This document shows positions 34,246-47,932 of a stretch of DNA of 64,000 nucleotides, one piece after another. Below the pieces are notes generated by a model that was not told the DNA's origin, did not search any database, and saw only the letters and a program-made list of their open reading frames with translations. The stretch's first letter is position 1, and every line of letters begins with the position of its first letter. A program made the position numbers and the translations under genes. The stretch comes from Antedon mediterranea (lineage: Eukaryota > Echinodermata > Crinoidea > Comatulida > Antedonidae), in contig NC_092679.1 of assembly GCF_964355755.1 (NCBI RefSeq), positions 9,486,001 through 9,550,000 of the forward strand, in the 5' to 3' direction.

Positions 34246-37162
34246 AATGGATATGAAAGGATTTTAAAATTTCACAAAAAGGACTTTGTATAAATCCTTT
34301 TAATGTTAATAAACAGCACACAAAAAATTAGATTCAAATACCTAGTAGAAATTGAGAAATAAACAAATTAAATTTTGGTATAAAACGTCCGCAAAATGGC
34401 CGACCAACTGGCACGCCATCTTAATTTTTATGAACGTTCTATACGCACGTACGAGATCGTCAAATTTAGAGTTTGAAACACCCGGGGTTGTAGCCACGGC
34501 AGCAGTCGTTTTGTGATTGGTTAATGAATTTTAATACAGTCCAATCACCGCCTTGTCTCGTTCGCCGACTGTGTGGCGTAAACAAAATAAACTAACCCAT
34601 GCTACACGAGACTCGCGTGTTGCAAGCTCCCTGTTGCTGCAGTCGTAGAAAATATCGATATTTCACAAATCAATAAAAAGTTATGTCTGCAAAGATTGTA
34701 CGTGAAAAGAAGAAAGTGTGTATTTGTACTTCTCACACTAAACCACTCACGCAGACTACAAATTAGGCTAGGTCTAGTAGACTATAGTTTCTTCTAAATT
34801 CGCTAGTAGTAGGCTAGGCCTACACATGGAGTTACTCCATGGCCTACAGTACAAGAGAGTAGCAGTCGCCGGTCCACCGACGAACCTCCAGGAAGTGGAC
34901 AAGGCGCGGGCGTAGACGTATGTAAAAGGCGACGTAAATAAAAAAGGTAAGCTTGTGTTGAACTTGTTTTTGGCTCTGACTTTTGTTATTGACTAATATA
35001 GTAATATAATAATACTAATAATTAAAGTAGAGCAGAGGAGGTGAGGCCGAGAGGATTATTATAGTTTAGTTAGTAACTGTAGTGTAATTAAATAATAACC
35101 TCTTTCTGTTTGTTACCAAGTCATAAAATATAATACTATAGGGCCTAGAGGTAGGATTGAATAAAAATAATAGTACATTTTCATCCATTTATTGGTCTTA
35201 TCTTTGCAGATTTATGGAATCAACAGTACATGAGATGGCTTTGAAGAACTGTAATAGTACTAGTAATAAAATTGTAAACATCAAATTATATGGCAGAAAT
35301 AGTGTGTGGAATGAATTTTATTGAACAAATGTATCATAATGAGTTTGGAACAAGCAGGATTTTTCAAACAGGACATAAATTACTTTTGAGACCTGAGTGA
35401 TACATTTTAATTCTATCAACACCAGCCAGCTCCATCATATTCAAGAGATGGATTCTTTCATAAATGTCCATTGTACATAGTATTTGGCTAAATAAATAAA
35501 AAAAGAAGTACAGTAGTGGTTTATTTGTTTATATACCCAGACCCATTTAATGGTTAAAAACAAACACTATATGATGCACTGCTACTAGTGTACTGTCTGG
35601 TAGTACATTACCATAGTTACAGTATGACTGTAACCCTAGCACTCGCGTCTAAAGAATTCTATTATGCATATTTTACTATTCTTCATAAATATTTAGTTCT
35701 GTAATTTTAATTGTCTGCGCTCATTCTATACTTGGTGTCTTAGTATACTGCATAAATGTATCGTGCAAGCATGATCCAAGTAGCATCTATTATAAAGTAC
35801 TCTGGGTATCTTTCTATTCACCTGAAAAAAGGAAAATGAATAAGCACATGTTTATCTGCCCTCAAAACAAAATAATAATTTAGTATAATGTATTATGTAG
35901 GTTTGATCAACAGTTTAAAATAGCAATGCTCAGTATCTGTTACCTTAATATTATAATTTTACTCTAACATTTGCGCTTCCATTCCAATCAATAAATACAT
36001 TTGCTTATCCCGTCCATCAATTATCATAATTGCACTCCAATTATAGACCTGTAGGTAGGTAAAAATACAAATGAATTGTTTATTTACTGTATACTGTACT
36101 GTATATTGTACTGTATATGATACAAGCTGAAATACCCCTAACTAGGCCTGGCCTGTTATAACCTTTATTACTACATTAGAGAAAATCCAACTCTATTCAT
36201 TTTATTGGGAATCATAATACAGTATTTAGTATTCAGTGTTGCCTAGCCTACTACTGTAGCTAGTAGGGCGGCATGTAATAACAAAAAAATATTTTAATAA
36301 TACGTTAGTCAGGACACTACAGCACACAACAATATTAATAAACGTACTTATAAATAATGTGTATATACATAATACAGTAACACAATTGTGCCTACCATTA
36401 ACACCCTCAACGATACATCAAGGAGCATACGCTCTCAGCTCACCTCTGGCCGGGCGACTAAACACCGTATCCAGCAGTCATCACTACTAAAAAGGCCTAG
36501 GCCTAGCTAGCTCCAGGCCATGGCATTGTCAAACACCATTTACTCGTCCAACCGTTTCTTCAAAACGATGTTAACACCCGTGTTAACAAGACGATGTGGA
36601 CGAATTTCCATCAATTTCAGTTAATTACAACGAAATAATAATAAAATGAATGTTTCAATAATACGTGTATAATAAATAGCGAAATAAACATCGCTCGCGA
36701 GGAGGGTCGAGAGAGAGGCCAAGGTGGTCGACTCTGTGATTCTCACGCATGCGCAAAATAACTCCGTGTACCCAGCAAGATAGGCATTTGGCTATGAATT
36801 TCGTAAAAGATGGCCTTGAAAAACGAAATTAAAATCCGTTTAAAAAAAAACTTGGTTGATAATATGAATTAATTTTATTCGATTAGGCTAACATACTTAT
36901 CCAAGAATAAAAATATCAAAGCAATAAGTAATTACTACCATGCTTTTGCATCAATCAATGATTTACTGCTAAATTCCTATCTCTGTAATACAAAAATAAC
37001 TTTTAGTGACGTCACAAAAAGTTTTTCACAGGTTTCTCAGGGGCGTTTTGAGGGCGTTGTCGTCCTCCAAAACATTAAGTATGACTATGGCAAGCTTAAA
37101 ACTGATTGATCTACACGTTGAGCCAATAAAATGATATTGCTAGGAACCCTTTCATATCCATT
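34246..37162. mobile_element. TTAA-flanked non-autonomous DNA transposon, copy 2 (2,917 bp)
   Basis: It has the same ends, TTAA borders (34242-34245, 37163-37166), length and internal layout as copy 1. By eye it differs from copy 1 at four bases: 34566, 34593, 34624 and 35365. The change at 34593 puts a stop in the 66-codon minus-strand frame that copies 1 and 3 have, so that frame is not under evident constraint. Candidate splice sites, poly(A) signals and the CRE palindrome are unchanged. The satellite on both sides matches that around copies 1 and 3, so it arose by duplication with its flanks. Confidence 0.85.
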
Positions 37163-39701
37163 TTAAGCACTTTGGTGTTTTTGTGTTAACAAGTTTTTCG
37201 AAATTCTCAAAATGGTCTAAAACGTTTCCAAATGCGATTTGAAGCTATTCTGTACACTTTGATGTTTTGTGTGAAAATTTTCTGTCGAAATGCTCAAAAT
37301 GGTCAAAAACGTTTTTAAATACGATATTAAGCTACTTTGTGCTCTTTGATGTTTTTGTGTGAAATGTTTTATCGAAATGCTCAAAATGGTCTAAAACGGT
37401 TTCTAATGTGATTTCAAGCACTTTGATGTTTTTGTGTAACCAAGTTTTTCGAAAATCACAAAATTGTCTAAAACGTCTCCAAATGCGATTTGAAGCTATT
37501 CTGTACTCTTTGATGTTTTTATGTTAACAAGTTTTTTTGAAAATCACAAAATGGTCTAAAACGTCTCTAAATGAGATTTGAAGCTTTTCTGTACACTTTG
37601 ATGTTTTTATGTTAACAAGTTTTTTCGAAAATCACAAAATGGTCTAAAATGTCTCCAAATGCGATTTGAAGCTATTCTAAGCACTTTGGTGTTTTTATGG
37701 AAACAAATTTTTTCGAAAATCACAAAATGGTCTAAAACGTCTCCAAATGTGATTTGAAGCTATTCTGTACACTTTGATGTTTTTATGTTAGCAAGTTTTT
37801 TCGAAAATCACAAAATGGTCTAAAACGTCTACAAATGCGATTTGAAGCTAATCTGTACACTTTGATGTTTTTATGTTAACAAGTTTTTTCGAAAATCACA
37901 AAATGGTCTAAAACGTTTCCAAATGCGATTTGAAGCTATTCTGTACACTTTGATGTTTTGTGTGAAAATTTTCTGTCGAAATGCTCAAAATGGTCAAAAA
38001 CGTTTTTAAATACGATATTAAGCTACTTTGTGCTCTTTGATGTTTTTGTGTGAAATGTTTTATCGAAATGCTCAAAATGGTCTAAAACGGTTTCTAATGT
38101 GATTTCAAGCACTTTGATGTTTTTGTGTAACCAAGTTTTTCGAAAATCACAAAATTGTCTAAAACGTCTCCAAATGCGATTTGAAGCTATTCTGTACACT
38201 TTGATGTTTTTATGTTAACAAGTTTTTCGAAAATCACAAAATGGTCTAAAACGTCTCCAAATGCGATTTGAAGCAATTCTGTACACTTTGATAAAGTTTT
38301 TCGAAAATCACAAAATGGTCTAAAACGACTCCAAATGCGATTTGAAGCTATTCTGTATACTTTTGTGTTTTTATGTTAACAAGTTTTTTCGAAAATCACA
38401 AAATTGTCTAAAACGTCTCCAAATGCGATTTGAAGCTATTCTGTACACTTTGATATTTTTATGTTAACAAGTTTTTCGAAAATCACAAAATGGTCTAAAA
38501 CGTCTCCAAATGCGATTTGAAGCAATTCTGTACACTTTGATAAAGTTTTTCGAAAATCACAAAATGGTCTAAAACGTCTCTAAATGCGATTTGAAGCTTT
38601 TCTGTACACTTTGATGTTTTTATGTTAACAACTTTTTTCGAAAATCACAAAATGGTCTAAAATGTCTCCAAATGCGATTTGAAGCTATTCTAAGCACTTT
38701 GATGTTTTTATGTTAACAAGTTTTTTCGAAAATCACAAAATGGTCTAAAACGTCTCCAATAGCGATTTTAAGCTATTCTGTACACTTTGGTGTTTTTATG
38801 TTAACAAGTTTTTTCGAAAATCACAAAATGGTCTAAAACGTCTCCAAATGCGATTTGAAGCTATTCTGTACACTTTGATGTTTTTATGTTAACAAGTTTT
38901 TTCGAAAATCACAAAATGGTCTAAAACGTCTACAAATGCAATTTGTAGCTATTCTAAGCACTTTTGTGTTTTTATGTTAACAAGTTTTTTCGAAAATCAC
39001 AAAATGGTCTAAAACGTCTGCAAATGCGATTTGAAACTATTCTTGGCCCATTGGTGTTTTTATTTAAACAAATTTTTTCGAAACTCACAAAATGGTCTAA
39101 AACGTCTCCAAATGCGATTTGAAGCTATTTTAAGCACTTTGGTGTTTTTGTGTTAACAAGTTTTTCGAAATGCTCAAAATGGTCTAGGCCTAAAACGTTT
39201 TTAAACACGATATTAAGCTATTTTGTGCTCTTTGATGTTTTTTTGTGAAAAGTTTTAGCAAAATGCTCAAAATGGTCTAAAACGATTTCTAATGTGATTT
39301 TAAGCACTTTGATGTTTTTATGTTAACTAGTTTTTTCGAAAATCACAAAATGGTCTAAAACGTCTCCAAATGCCATTTGAAGCTTTTTAAGCACTTAGGT
39401 GCTTTTGTGTAACCAAGTTTTTTAGAAAATCACAAAATGGTCTAAAACATCTCCAAATGCGATTTAAAGCTATTTTAAGCACTTTGGTGTTTTTATGTTA
39501 ACAAGTTTTTTCGAAAATCACAAAATGGTCTAAAACGTCTCCAAATGCGATTTGAAGCTATTTTAAGCAATTTGGTGTTTTTGTGTTAACAAGTTTTTCG
39601 AAATGCTCAAAATGGTCTAAAACGTTTCCAAATGCGATTTGAAGCTATTCTGTACACTTTGATGTTTTGTGTGAAAATTTTCTGTCGAAATGCTCAAAAT
39701 G
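37163..39701 (+). repeat. Element-adjacent HOR segment, copy 2
   Basis: It aligns with 24483-26773 and 47933-50222. The GGCCTA mark is at 39181. It shares TGCCATTTGAAGCTTTTTAA near 39370 with copy 3 (near 49890) but not with copy 1, grouping copies 2 and 3. Confidence 0.85.
38271..38519 (+). repeat. 249-bp local tandem duplication private to block 3
   Basis: AAGCAATTCTGTACACTTTG, ATAAAGTTTTTCG occurs at 38271 and again at 38520. Copies 1 and 3 have it once (25591, 49041). The added part carries AACGACTCCAAATGCG, CTGTATACTTTTGTG, a variant also found near 30840-30880 and 41610-41640, so it may be a conversion tract from there. Confidence 0.8.
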
Positions 39702-40440
39702 GTCAAAAACGTTTTTAAATACGATATTAAGCTACTTTGTGCTCTTTGATGTTTTTGTGTGAAATGTTTTATCGAAATGCTCAAAATGGTCTAAAACGGT
39801 TTCTAATGTGATTTCAAGCACTTTGATGTTTTTGTGTAACCAAGTTTTTCGAAAATCACAAAATTGTCTAAAACGTCTCCAAATGCGATTTGAAGCTATT
39901 CTGTACTCTTTGATGTTTTTATGTTAACAAGTTTTTCGAAAATCACAAAATGGTCTAAAACGTCTCCAAATGCGATTTTAAGCTATTCTAAGCACTTTGG
40001 TGTTTTTATGTTAACAAGTTTTTTTGAAAATCACAAAATGGTCTAAAACGTCTCTAAATGAGATTTGAAGCTTTTCTGTACACTTTGATGTTTTTATGTT
40101 AACAAGTTTTTTCGAAAATCACAAAATGGTCTAAAATGTCTCCAAATGCGATTTGAAGCTATTCTAAGCACTTTGGTGTTTTTATGGAAACAATTTTTTT
40201 CGAAAATCACAAAATGGTCTAAAACGTCTCCAAATGTGATTTGAAGCTATTCTGTACACTTTGATGTTTTTATGTTAGCAAGTTTTTTCGAAAATCACAA
40301 AATGGTCTAAAACGTCTACAAATGCGATTTGAAGCTAATCTGTACACTTTGATGTTTTTATGTTAACAAGTTTTTTCGAAAATCACAAAATGGTCTAAAA
40401 CGTTTCCAAATGCGATTTGAAGCTATTCTGTACACTTTGA

Positions 40441-43400
40441 TGTTTTGTTTGAAAATTTTCTGTCGAAATGCTCAAAATGGTCAAAAACGTTTTTAAATAC
40501 GATATTAAGCTACTTTGTGCTCTTTGATGTTTTTGTGTGAAATGTTTTATCGAAATGCTCAAAATGGTCTAAAATGGTTTCTAATGTGATTTCAAGCACT
40601 TTGATGTTTTTGTGTAACCAAGTTTTTCGAAAATCACAAAATTGTCTAAAACGTCTCCAAATGCGATTTGAAGCTATTCTGTACACTTTGATGTTTTTAT
40701 GTTAACAAGTTTTTCGAAAATCACAAAATGGTCTAAAACGTCTCCAAATGCGATTTTAAGCTATTCTAAGCACTTTGGTGTTTTTATGTTAAGAAGTTTT
40801 TTTCGAAAATCACAAAATGGTCTAAAACGTCTCCAAATGCGATTTGAAGCTATTTTAAGAACTTTGGTGTTTTTATCTTAACAAGTTTTTTCGAAAATCA
40901 CAAAATGGTCTAAAACGTCTCCAAATGCGATTTGAAGCTATTCTAAGCACTTTGGTGTTTTTATGTTAACAAGTTTTTTCAAAAATCACAAAACGGTCTA
41001 AAACGTCTCCAAATGCGATTTGAAGCTTTTCTGTACACTTTGATAATTTTATGTTAACAAGTTTTTTCAAAAATCACAAAATGGTCTAAAACGTTTCCAA
41101 ATGCGATTTGAAGCTATTCTGTACACTTTGATGTTTTGTGTGAAAATTTTCTGTCGAAATGCTCAAAATGGTCATAAACGTTTTTAAATACGATATTAAG
41201 CTACTTTGTGCTCTTTGATGTTTTTGTGTGAAAAGTTTTATCGAAATGCTCAAAATGGTCTAAAACGGTTTCTAATGTGATTTCAAGCACTTTGATGTTT
41301 TTGTGTAACCAAGTTTTTCGAAAATCACAAAATTGTCTAAAACGTCCCCAAATGCGATTTGAAGCTATTCTGTACACTTTGATGTTTTTATGTTAACAAG
41401 TTTTTTCGAAAATCACAAAAGAGTCTAAAATATCTCGAAATGCGATTTGAAGCTATTCTAAGCACTTTGGTGTTTTTATGTTAACAAGTTTTTTCGAAAT
41501 CACAAAATGGTCTAAAATGTCTTCAAATGCGATTTGAAGCTAATCTTAGCACATTGGTGTTTTTATGTTAACAAGTTTTTTTGAAAATCACAAAATGGTC
41601 TAAAACGACTCCAAATGCGATTTGAAGCTATTCTGTATACTTTTGTGTTTTTATGTTAACAAGTTTTTTCGAAAATCACAAAATGGTCTAAAACGTCTCC
41701 AAATGCGATTTGAAGCTATTTTAAGCACTTTGGTGTTTTTGTGTTAACAAGTTTTTCGAAAAGCTCAAAATGGTCTAAAACGTTTTTAAACACGATTTTA
41801 AGCTATTTTGTGCTCTTTGATGTTTTTTTGTGAAAAGTTTTAGCGAAATGCTCAAAATGGTCTAAAACGATTTCTAATGTGATTTTAAGCACTTTTATGT
41901 TTTTATGTTAACTAGTTTTTTCAAAAATCACAAAATGGTCTAAAACGTCTCCAAATGTGATTTGAAGCTATTCTAAGCACTTTGGTGTTTTTATGTTAAC
42001 AGTTTTTTCGAAAATCACAAAATGGTCTAAAACGTTTCCAAATGCGATTTGAAGCTATTCTGTACACTTTGATGTTTTTATGGTAACAAGTCTTTTAGAA
42101 AATCACAAAGTGGTCTAAAACACCTCCAAATGCGATTTAAAGCTATTTTAAGCCCTTTTGTGTTTTTGTGTAACCAAGTTTTTTCGAAAATCACAAAAGG
42201 GTCTAAAATGTCTCTAAATGCGATTTGAAGCTACTCTAAGCACTTTGGTGTTTTTATGCTAACAAGTTTTTTCGAAAATCAATAAATGGTCTAAAATGTC
42301 TCCAAATGCGATTTGAAGCTATTCTGTACACTTTGCTGTTTTGTGTGAAAAATGTTTGTCGAAATCCTCAAAATGGTCAAAAACGTTTTTAAATACGATA
42401 TTAAGCTATTTTGTGCTCTTTGATGTTTTTGTGTGAAAAGTTTTATCGAAATACTCAAAATGGTCTAAAACGGTTTCTAATGTGATTTTAAGCACTTTGA
42501 TGTTTTTGTGTAACCAAGTTTTTTCGAAAATCACAAAATGGTCTAAAATGTCTCCAAATGCGATTTGAAGCGATTCTAAGCACTTTGGTGTTTTTATGGA
42601 AACAATTTTTTTCGAGAATCACAAAATGGTCTAAAACGTCTCCAATAGCAATTTGAAGCTTTTCTGTACACTTTGGTGTTTTTATGTTAACATGTTTTTT
42701 CGAAAATTACAAAATGGTCTAAAACGTCTCCAAATGCGATTTGAAGCTATTCTGTACACTTTGATGTTTTTATGTTAACAAGTTTTTTATAAAATCACAA
42801 AATGGTCTAAAACGTCTCCAAATGCGATTTGAAGCTATTCTGTACACTTTGATGTTTTTATGTTAACAAGTTTTTTCGAAAATCACAAAAGGGTCTAAAA
42901 TGTCTCTAAATGCGATTTGAAGCTATTCTAAGCACTTTGGTGTTTTTATGTTAACAAGTTTTTTCGAAAATCACAAAATGGTCTAAAACGTCTCCAAATG
43001 CGATTTGAAGCTATTCTAAGCACTTTGGTGTTTTTATGTTAACAAGTTTTTTCGAAAATCACAAAATGGTCTAAAACGTCTCCAAATGCGATTTGAAGCT
43101 ATTCTGTACACTTTGATGTTTTTATGTTAACAAGTTTTTTCGAAAATCACAAAATGGTCTAAAACGTCTACAAATGCGATTTGAAGCTATTCTGTACACT
43201 TTGATGTTTTTATGTTAACAAGTTTTTTCGAAAATCACAAAATGGTCTAAAACGTTTCCAAATGCGATTTGAAGCTATTCTGTACACTTTGATGTTTTGT
43301 GTGAAAATTTTCTTTCGAAATGCTCAAAATGGTCAAAAACGTTTTTAAATACGATATTAAGCTACTTTGTGCTCTTTGATGTTTTTGTGTGAAATGTTTT

Positions 43401-45015
43401 ATCGAAATGCTCAAAATGGTCTAAAACGGTTTCTAATGTGATTTCAAGCACTTTGATGTTTTTGTGTAACCAAGTTTTTCGAAAATCACAAAATTGTCTA
43501 AAACGTCTCCAAATGCGATTTGAAGCTATTCTGTACACTTTGATGTTTTTATGTTAACAAGTTTTTCGAAAATCACAAAATGGTCTAAAATGACTCCAAA
43601 TGCGATTTGAAGCTATTCTAAGCACTTTGATGTTTTTATGTTAACAAGTTTTTTCGAAAATCACAAAATGGTCTAAAACGTCTCCAATAGCGATTTTAAG
43701 CTATTCTGTACACTTTGATGTTTTTATGTTAACAAGTTTTTCGAAAATCACAAAATGGTCTAAAACGTCTCCAAATGCGATTTTAAGCTATTCTAAGAAC
43801 TTTGGTGTTTTTATGTTAACAAGTTTTTTTGAAAATCACAAAATGGTCTAAAACGTCTCTAAATGCGATTTGAAGCTTTTCTGTACACTTTGATGTTTTT
43901 ATGTTAACAACTTTTTTCGAAAATCACAAAATTGTCTAAAATGTCTCCAAATGCGATTTGAAGCTATTCTAAGCACTTTGGTGTTTTTATGGAAACAATT
44001 TTTTTCGAAAATCACAAAATGGTCTAAAACATCTCCAATAGCGATTTGAAGCTTTTCTTTACACTTTGGTATTTTTATGTTAACAAGTTTTTTCGAAAAT
44101 CACAAAATGGTCTAAAACGTCTCCAAATGCGATTTGAAGCTATTCTGTACACTTTGATGTTTTTATGTTAACAAGTTTTTTCGAAAATCACAAAATGGTC
44201 TAAAACGTCTACAAATGCAATTTGAAGCTATTCTAAGCACTTTTGTGTTTTTATGTTAACAAGTTTTTTCGAAAATCACAAAATGGTCTAAAACGTCTGC
44301 AAATGCGATTTGAAACTATTCTTAGCACATTGGTGTTTTTATTTAAACAAATTTTTTCGAAACTCACAAAATGGTCTAAAACGTCTCCAAATGCGATTTG
44401 AAGCTATTTTAAGCACTTTGGTGTTTTTGTGTTAACAAGTTTTTCCAAATGCTCAAAATGGTCTAAAACGTTTTTAAACACGATATTAAGCTATTTTGTG
44501 CTCTTTGATGTTTTTTTGTGAAAAGTTTTAGCAAAATGCTCAAAATGGTCTAAAACGATTTCTAATGTGATTTTAAGCACTTTGATGTTTTTATGTTAAC
44601 TAGTTTTTTCGAAAATCACAAAATGGTCTAAAACGTCTCCAAATGCGATTTGAAGCTATTTTAAGCACTTAGGTGCTTTTGTGTAACCAAGTTTTTTTGA
44701 AAATCACAAAAGGGTCTAAAATGTCTCCAAATGTGATTTGAAGCTATTTTAAGCACTTTGGTGTTTTTGTGTTAACAAGTTTTTCGAAAATCACAAAATT
44801 GTCTAAAACGTCTCCAAATGCGATTTGAAGCTATTCTGTACACTTTGATGTTTTTATGTTAACAAGTTTTTTAGAAAATCACAAAATGGTCTAAAACATC
44901 TCCAAATGCGATTTAAAGCTATTTTAAGCACTTTGGTGTTTTTATGTTAACAAGTTTTTTCGAAAATCACAAAATGGTCTAAAACGTCTCCAAATGCGAT
45001 TTGAAGCTATTTTAA
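40441..45015 (+). repeat. Left-flank HOR segment of element copy 3
   Basis: Duplicate of 29672-34245. Differences include loss and gain of single monomers (an added CTCCAATAGCGATTTTAAGC monomer near 43680) and scattered substitutions such as CGTCCCCAAATG at 41343. Confidence 0.83.
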
Positions 45016-47932
45016 AATGGATATGAAAGGATTTTAAAATTTCACAAAAAGGACTTTGTATAAATCCTTTTAATGTTAATAAACAGCACACAAAAAATTA
45101 GATTCAAATACCTAGTAGAAATTGAGAAATAAACAAATTAAATTTTGGTTTAAAACGTCCGCAAAATGGCCGACCAACTGGCACGCCATCTTAATTTTTA
45201 TGAACGTTCTATACGCACGTACGAGATCGTCAAATTTAGAGTTTGAAACACCCGGGGTTGTAGCCACGGCAGCAGTCGTTTTGTGATTGGTTAATGAATT
45301 TTAATACAGTCCAATCACCGCCTTGTCTCGTTCGCGGACTGTGTGGCGTAAACAAAATAAACAAACCCATGCTACACGAGACTCGCGTGTTGCAAGCTCC
45401 CTGTTGCTGCAGTCGTAGAAAATATCGATATTTCACAAATCAATAAAAAGTTATGTCTGCAAAGATTGTACGTGAAAAAAAGAAAGTGTGTATTTGTACT
45501 TCTCACACTAAACCACTCACGCAGACTACAAATTAGGCTAGGTCTAGTAGACTATAGTTTCTTCTAAATTCGCTAGTAGTAGGCTAGGCCTACACATGGA
45601 GTTACTCAATGGCCTACAGTACAAGAGAGTAGCAGTCGCCGGTCCACCGACGAACCTCCAGGAAGTGGACAAGGCGCGGGCGTAGACGTATGTAAAAGGC
45701 GACGTAAATAAAAAAGGTAAGCTTGTGTTGAACTTGTTTTTGGCTCTGACTTTTGTTATTGACTAATATAGTAATATAATAATACTAATAATTAAAGTAG
45801 AGCAGAGGAGGTGAGGCCGAGAGGATTATTATAGTTTAGTTAGTAACTGTAGTGTAATTAAATAATAACCTCTTTCTGTTTGTTACCAAGTCATAAAATA
45901 TAATACTATAGGGCCTAGAGGTAGGATTGAATAAAAATAATAGTACATTTTCATCCATTTATTGGTCTTATCTTTGCAGATTTATGGAATCAACAGTACA
46001 TGAGATGGCTTTGAAGAACTGTAATAGTACTAGTAATAAAATTGTAAACATCAAATTATATGGCAGAAATAGTGTGTGGAATGAATTTTATTGAACAAAT
46101 GTATCATAATGAGTTTGGAACAAGCAGGATTTTTCAAACAGGACATAAATTACTTTTGAGACCTGAGTGATACATTTTAATTCTATCAACACCAGCCAGC
46201 TCCATCATATTCAAGAGATGGATTCTTTCATAAATGTCCATTGTACATAGTATTTGGCTAAATAAATAAAAAAAGAAGTACAGTAGTGGTTTATTTGTTT
46301 ATATACCCAGACCCATTTAATGGTTAAAAACAAACACTATATGATGCACTGCTACTAGTGTACTGTCTGGTAGTACATTACCATAGTTACAGTATGACTG
46401 TAACCCTAGCACTCGCGTCTAAAGAATTCTATTATGCATATTTTACTATTCTTCATAAATATTTAGTTCTGTAATTTTAATTGTCTGCGCTCATTCTATA
46501 CTTGGTGTCTTAGTATACTGCATAAATGTATCGTGCAAGCATGATCCAAGTAGCATCTATTATAAAGTACTCTGGGTATCTTTCTATTCACCTGAAAAAA
46601 GGAAAATGAATAAGCACATGTTTATCTGCCCTCAAAACAAAATAATAATTTAGTATAATGTATTATGTAGGTTTGATCAACAGTTTAAAATAGCAATGCT
46701 CAGTATCTGTTACCTTAATATTATAATTTTACTCTAACATTTGCGCTTCCATTCCAATCAATAAATACATTTGCTTATCCCGTCCATCAATTATCATAAT
46801 TGCACTCCAATTATAGACCTGTAGGTAGGTAAAAATACAAATGAATTGTTTATTTACTGTATACTGTACTGTATATTGTACTGTATATGATACAAGCTGA
46901 AATACCCCTAACTAGGCCTGGCCTGTTATAACCTTTATTACTACATTAGAGAAAATCCAACTCTATTCATTTTATTGGGAATCATAATACAGTATTTAGT
47001 ATTCAGTGTTGCCTAGCCTACTACTGTAGCTAGTAGGGCGGCATGTAATAACAAAAAAATATTTTAATAATACGTTAGTCAGGACACTACAGCACACAAC
47101 AATATTAATAAACGTACTTATAAATAATGTGTATATACATAATACAGTAACACAATTGTGCCTACCATTAACACCCTCAACGATACATCAAGGAGCATAC
47201 GCTCTCAGCTCACCTCTGGCCGGGCGACTAAACACCGTATCCAGCAGTCATCACTACTAAAAAGGCCTAGGCCTAGCTAGCTCCAGGCCATGGCATTGTC
47301 AAACACCATTTACTCGTCCAACCGTTTCTTCAAAACGATGTTAACACCCGTGTTAACAAGACGATGTGGACGAATTTCCATCAATTTCAGTTAATTACAA
47401 CGAAATAATAATAAAATGAATGTTTCAATAATACGTGTATAATAAATAGCGAAATAAACATCGCTCGCGAGGAGGGTCGAGAGAGAGGCCAAGGTGGTCG
47501 ACTCTGTGATTCTCACGCATGCGCAAAATAACTCCGTGTACCCAGCAAGATAGGCATTTGGCTATGAATTTCGTAAAAGATGGCCTTGAAAAACGAAATT
47601 AAAATCCGTTTAAAAAAAAACTTGGTTGATAATATGAATTAATTTTATTCGATTAGGCTAACATACTTATCCAAGAATAAAAATATCAAAGCAATAAGTA
47701 ATTACTACCATGCTTTTGCATCAATCAATGATTTACTGCTAAATTCCTATCTCTGTAATACAAAAATAACTTTTAGTGACGTCACAAAAAGTTTTTCACA
47801 GGTTTCTCAGGGGCGTTTTGAGGGCGTTGTCGTCCTCCAAAACATTAAGTATGACTATGGCAAGCTTAAAACTGATTGATCTACACGTTGAGCCAATAAA
47901 ATGATATTGCTAGGAACCCTTTCATATCCATT
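45016..47932. mobile_element. TTAA-flanked non-autonomous DNA transposon, copy 3 (2,917 bp)
   Basis: It has the same ends and TTAA borders (45012-45015, 47933-47936). By eye it differs from copy 2 at five bases: 45150, 45336 and 45363 (where copy 2 is the odd one), 45479 and 45608. The change at 45608 breaks the CATGGAG-TTA-CTCCATG hairpin that copies 1 and 2 have at 22145-22161 and its equivalent, and replaces His by Asn in the 29-codon plus-strand frame. It shares C at the site equivalent to 22685 with copy 2. All other layout is as in copy 1. Confidence 0.85.

Larger units (their letters stand above)
37163..45015 (+). repeat. Satellite block 3 (between element copies 2 and 3)
   Basis: 7,853 bp of the same array and orientation. 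Compared with block 2 it lacks about 2.16 kb and has a 249-bp tandem duplication near 38.3-38.6 kb. The open frame at 40699-40881 is an accident of the repeat. No genes were seen. Confidence 0.97.
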
